Part shown: piece by piece, positions 62,787-64,000 of the stretch
Layout of the letters: every line of letters begins with the position of its first letter
How positions within the stretch are numbered: position 1 is the stretch's first letter
Origin: Nomia melanderi
Lineage: Eukaryota; Arthropoda; Insecta; Hymenoptera; Halictidae
Length of the DNA: 64,000 bases
NCBI RefSeq assembly: GCF_051020985.1
Contig: NW_027475148.1
Location: 124,001 to 188,000 of the forward strand
Direction: 5' to 3'
Notes under the pieces: model-generated
What the model was told of the DNA's origin: nothing
What the model saw: only the letters and a program-made list of their open reading frames with translations
Databases searched by the model: none
Program-made: the position numbers and the translations under genes

Positions 62787-64000
62787 TTGGTGGTCCGAGG
62801 TCGTTCCCGCTGCCCAGATTCATGCGGCAGGGCCTCCTACAGACAATGCACTTTGGTTTATTGCGCTATCTCTAATAGCACCCGCGATATCACCAGATAT
62901 ATATTGGATTTTCCCCTGACCCTGAGTGTCCGGCCCAATGAGCCGGTGGTTTTCTCGGTCCCTGGTGGTCCGAGGTCGTTCCCGCCGCACAGATTCATGC
63001 GCCAGGGCCTCCTACAGACAATGCACTTTGATTTATTGCGCTATCTGTAATAGCACTCGAAATATCACCAGATATATATTGGATTTTTCCCTGACCCTGA
63101 CAGTCCGGCCCCATGAGACAGTGATTCTCTCGGCCCCTGGTTGTCCGAGGTCGTTCCTGCTGCACAGATTCATTCGCCAGGGCTTCCTGCAGACAATGCA
63201 CTTTGATTTATGGCGCTATTTGTAATAGAACCCGAGATATCACCAGATATATGCTGGATTTTTCCCTGACCCTGACAGTCCGGCCCCAAGAGACGGTGAT
63301 TTTCTCGGCCCCTGGTGGTCCGAGGTAGATCCCGCTGCACAGATTTATGCGCCAGGGCCTCCTACAGACAATGCATTTCGATTTATTGCGCTATCTATAA
63401 TAGCACCCGAGATATCACCAGATATATATTGGATTTTTCCCTGACCCTGAGTGTCCGACCCCATGAGACGGTGGTTTTCTCGGCCCCTGGTAGTCCGAGG
63501 TCGATCCCGCTGCACAGATTCATTCGCCAGGGCTTCCTGCAGACAATGCACTTTGATTTATTGCGCTGTCTCTAATAGCAACCGAGATATCATCAGATAC
63601 ATCCTGGGTTTTTACATGACCTTGGGTGTCCGGCGCCATGTGTCGGTGGTTTTCTCGGCCCCTGGTAGTCCGAGGTCGATCCCGCTGCACAGATTCATGC
63701 GCCAGGGCCTCCTACAGACAATGCACTTAGATTTATTGCGCTATCTATAATAGCACCCGAGATATCACCAGATATATATTGGATTTTTCGCTGACCCTGA
63801 GTGTCCGACCCCATGAGACGGTGGTTTTCTCGGCCCCTGGCGGTCCGAGGTCGTTCCCGCTGCACAGATTCATGCGCCAGGGCCTCCTGCAGACAATGCA
63901 CTTTGATTTATTGCGCTATCTCTAATAGCACCCGAGATGTCACCAGATATATATTGGATTTCTCCCTGACCCTGACAGTCCGGCCCCATGAGACGGTGTT

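Larger units (their letters stand above)
1..64000 (+). repeat. Satellite DNA array, about 175-bp unit, head-to-tail
   Basis: The same landmarks recur every 175 bp throughout: gagatatcaccagatatat, ggatttttc, tgaccctga, ccatgagacgg, tttctcggcccctgg, tcccgctgcacagattcatg, cgccagggcc, and ttgcgctatct followed by aatagcaccc. All units face the same way. I found no stretch of more than a few bases that cannot be aligned to the unit, so there is no intergenic space, gene or insertion to annotate. Arrays with units of 150-180 bp, often with HORs, are the usual DNA of centromeres and pericentromeres in many animals and plants; placing this array there is inference. Both array edges lie outside the window. 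Family and species are not recognised. It could instead be a subtelomeric or interstitial heterochromatic block. Confidence 0.98.

Noticed and set aside
160..63901. Hundreds of open frames of 60-117 codons on both strands with similar predicted peptides
   Set aside because: They repeat with the satellite unit, lie opposite and across each other, and change frame at each unit because 175 is not a multiple of three. Variation between copies includes stops and frameshifts without any bias to silent change that I can see. No peptide resembles a known domain.
1..64000. CRISPR array
   Set aside because: Repeats are direct and regular, but there are no unique spacers: the entire 175-bp unit is repeated and varies by point changes. 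No cas-like gene is present.
1..64000. rDNA, histone or other tandem gene cluster
   Set aside because: The unit is only 175 bp with no rRNA, tRNA or conserved coding content, and the open frames shift between units.
1..64000. Assembly artefact producing the near-identical copies
   Set aside because: Copies end at different internal points, carry private differences and have distinct neighbours, which simple misjoins do not readily create. For the youngest pairs (41-46 kb, 47-48.7 kb) it cannot be excluded from sequence alone.

Overview
The whole 64 kb is one tandem satellite DNA array. A unit of about 175 bp, roughly 51% GC in a representative copy, repeats head-to-tail on the + strand from the first base to the last, about 365 copies. 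I saw no unique sequence, no inverted unit, no transposon insertion, no RNA gene and no credible protein gene. The array enters and leaves the window, so its true size is unknown.

This points to a eukaryotic chromosome, most likely a centromeric, pericentromeric or other heterochromatic block: unit length near one nucleosome repeat, head-to-tail arrangement and higher-order repeats (HORs) are typical of such arrays. I do not recognise the satellite family and the sequence does not let me name the organism. The open frames of 60-117 codons on both strands are by-products of the repeat. Because 175 is one more than a multiple of three, each unit shifts the frame and every frame closes within about two units.

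Layout (by-eye comparison; edges good to a few bases at best): 0-1.6 kb, two copies of a 1,050-bp six-unit HOR. 2.2-12.8 kb, a 3.3-kb block present twice, 4.73 kb apart, with fragments of a third copy. 13-19 kb, a looser mosaic with a nine-unit (1,575-bp) period. 19.2-34 kb, consensus-like units in a patchwork of 0.5-0.9 kb blocks copied over 1.4-9.1 kb. 35-40 kb, a 16-unit (2,800-bp) period. 41-48.7 kb, the freshest expansion: a 14-unit (2,450-bp) period with almost perfect copies, then two-unit and four-unit tandem duplications. 48.7-50.6 kb, single-unit duplications. 51-54 kb, the most divergent units. 54-64 kb, a 19-unit (3,326-bp) period.

A second unit class, called B here, carries a replaced core of about 60 bp. 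B units lie among standard (A) units at 4-18 kb and 32-64 kb and are absent from about 18.4 to 32.2 kb. Alternative alleles at a few diagnostic sites are reshuffled between units. This mosaic looks like the product of repeated unequal exchange and gene conversion. Nothing here looks like a new enzymatic or defence system; the interest lies in the recorded history of array rearrangement.
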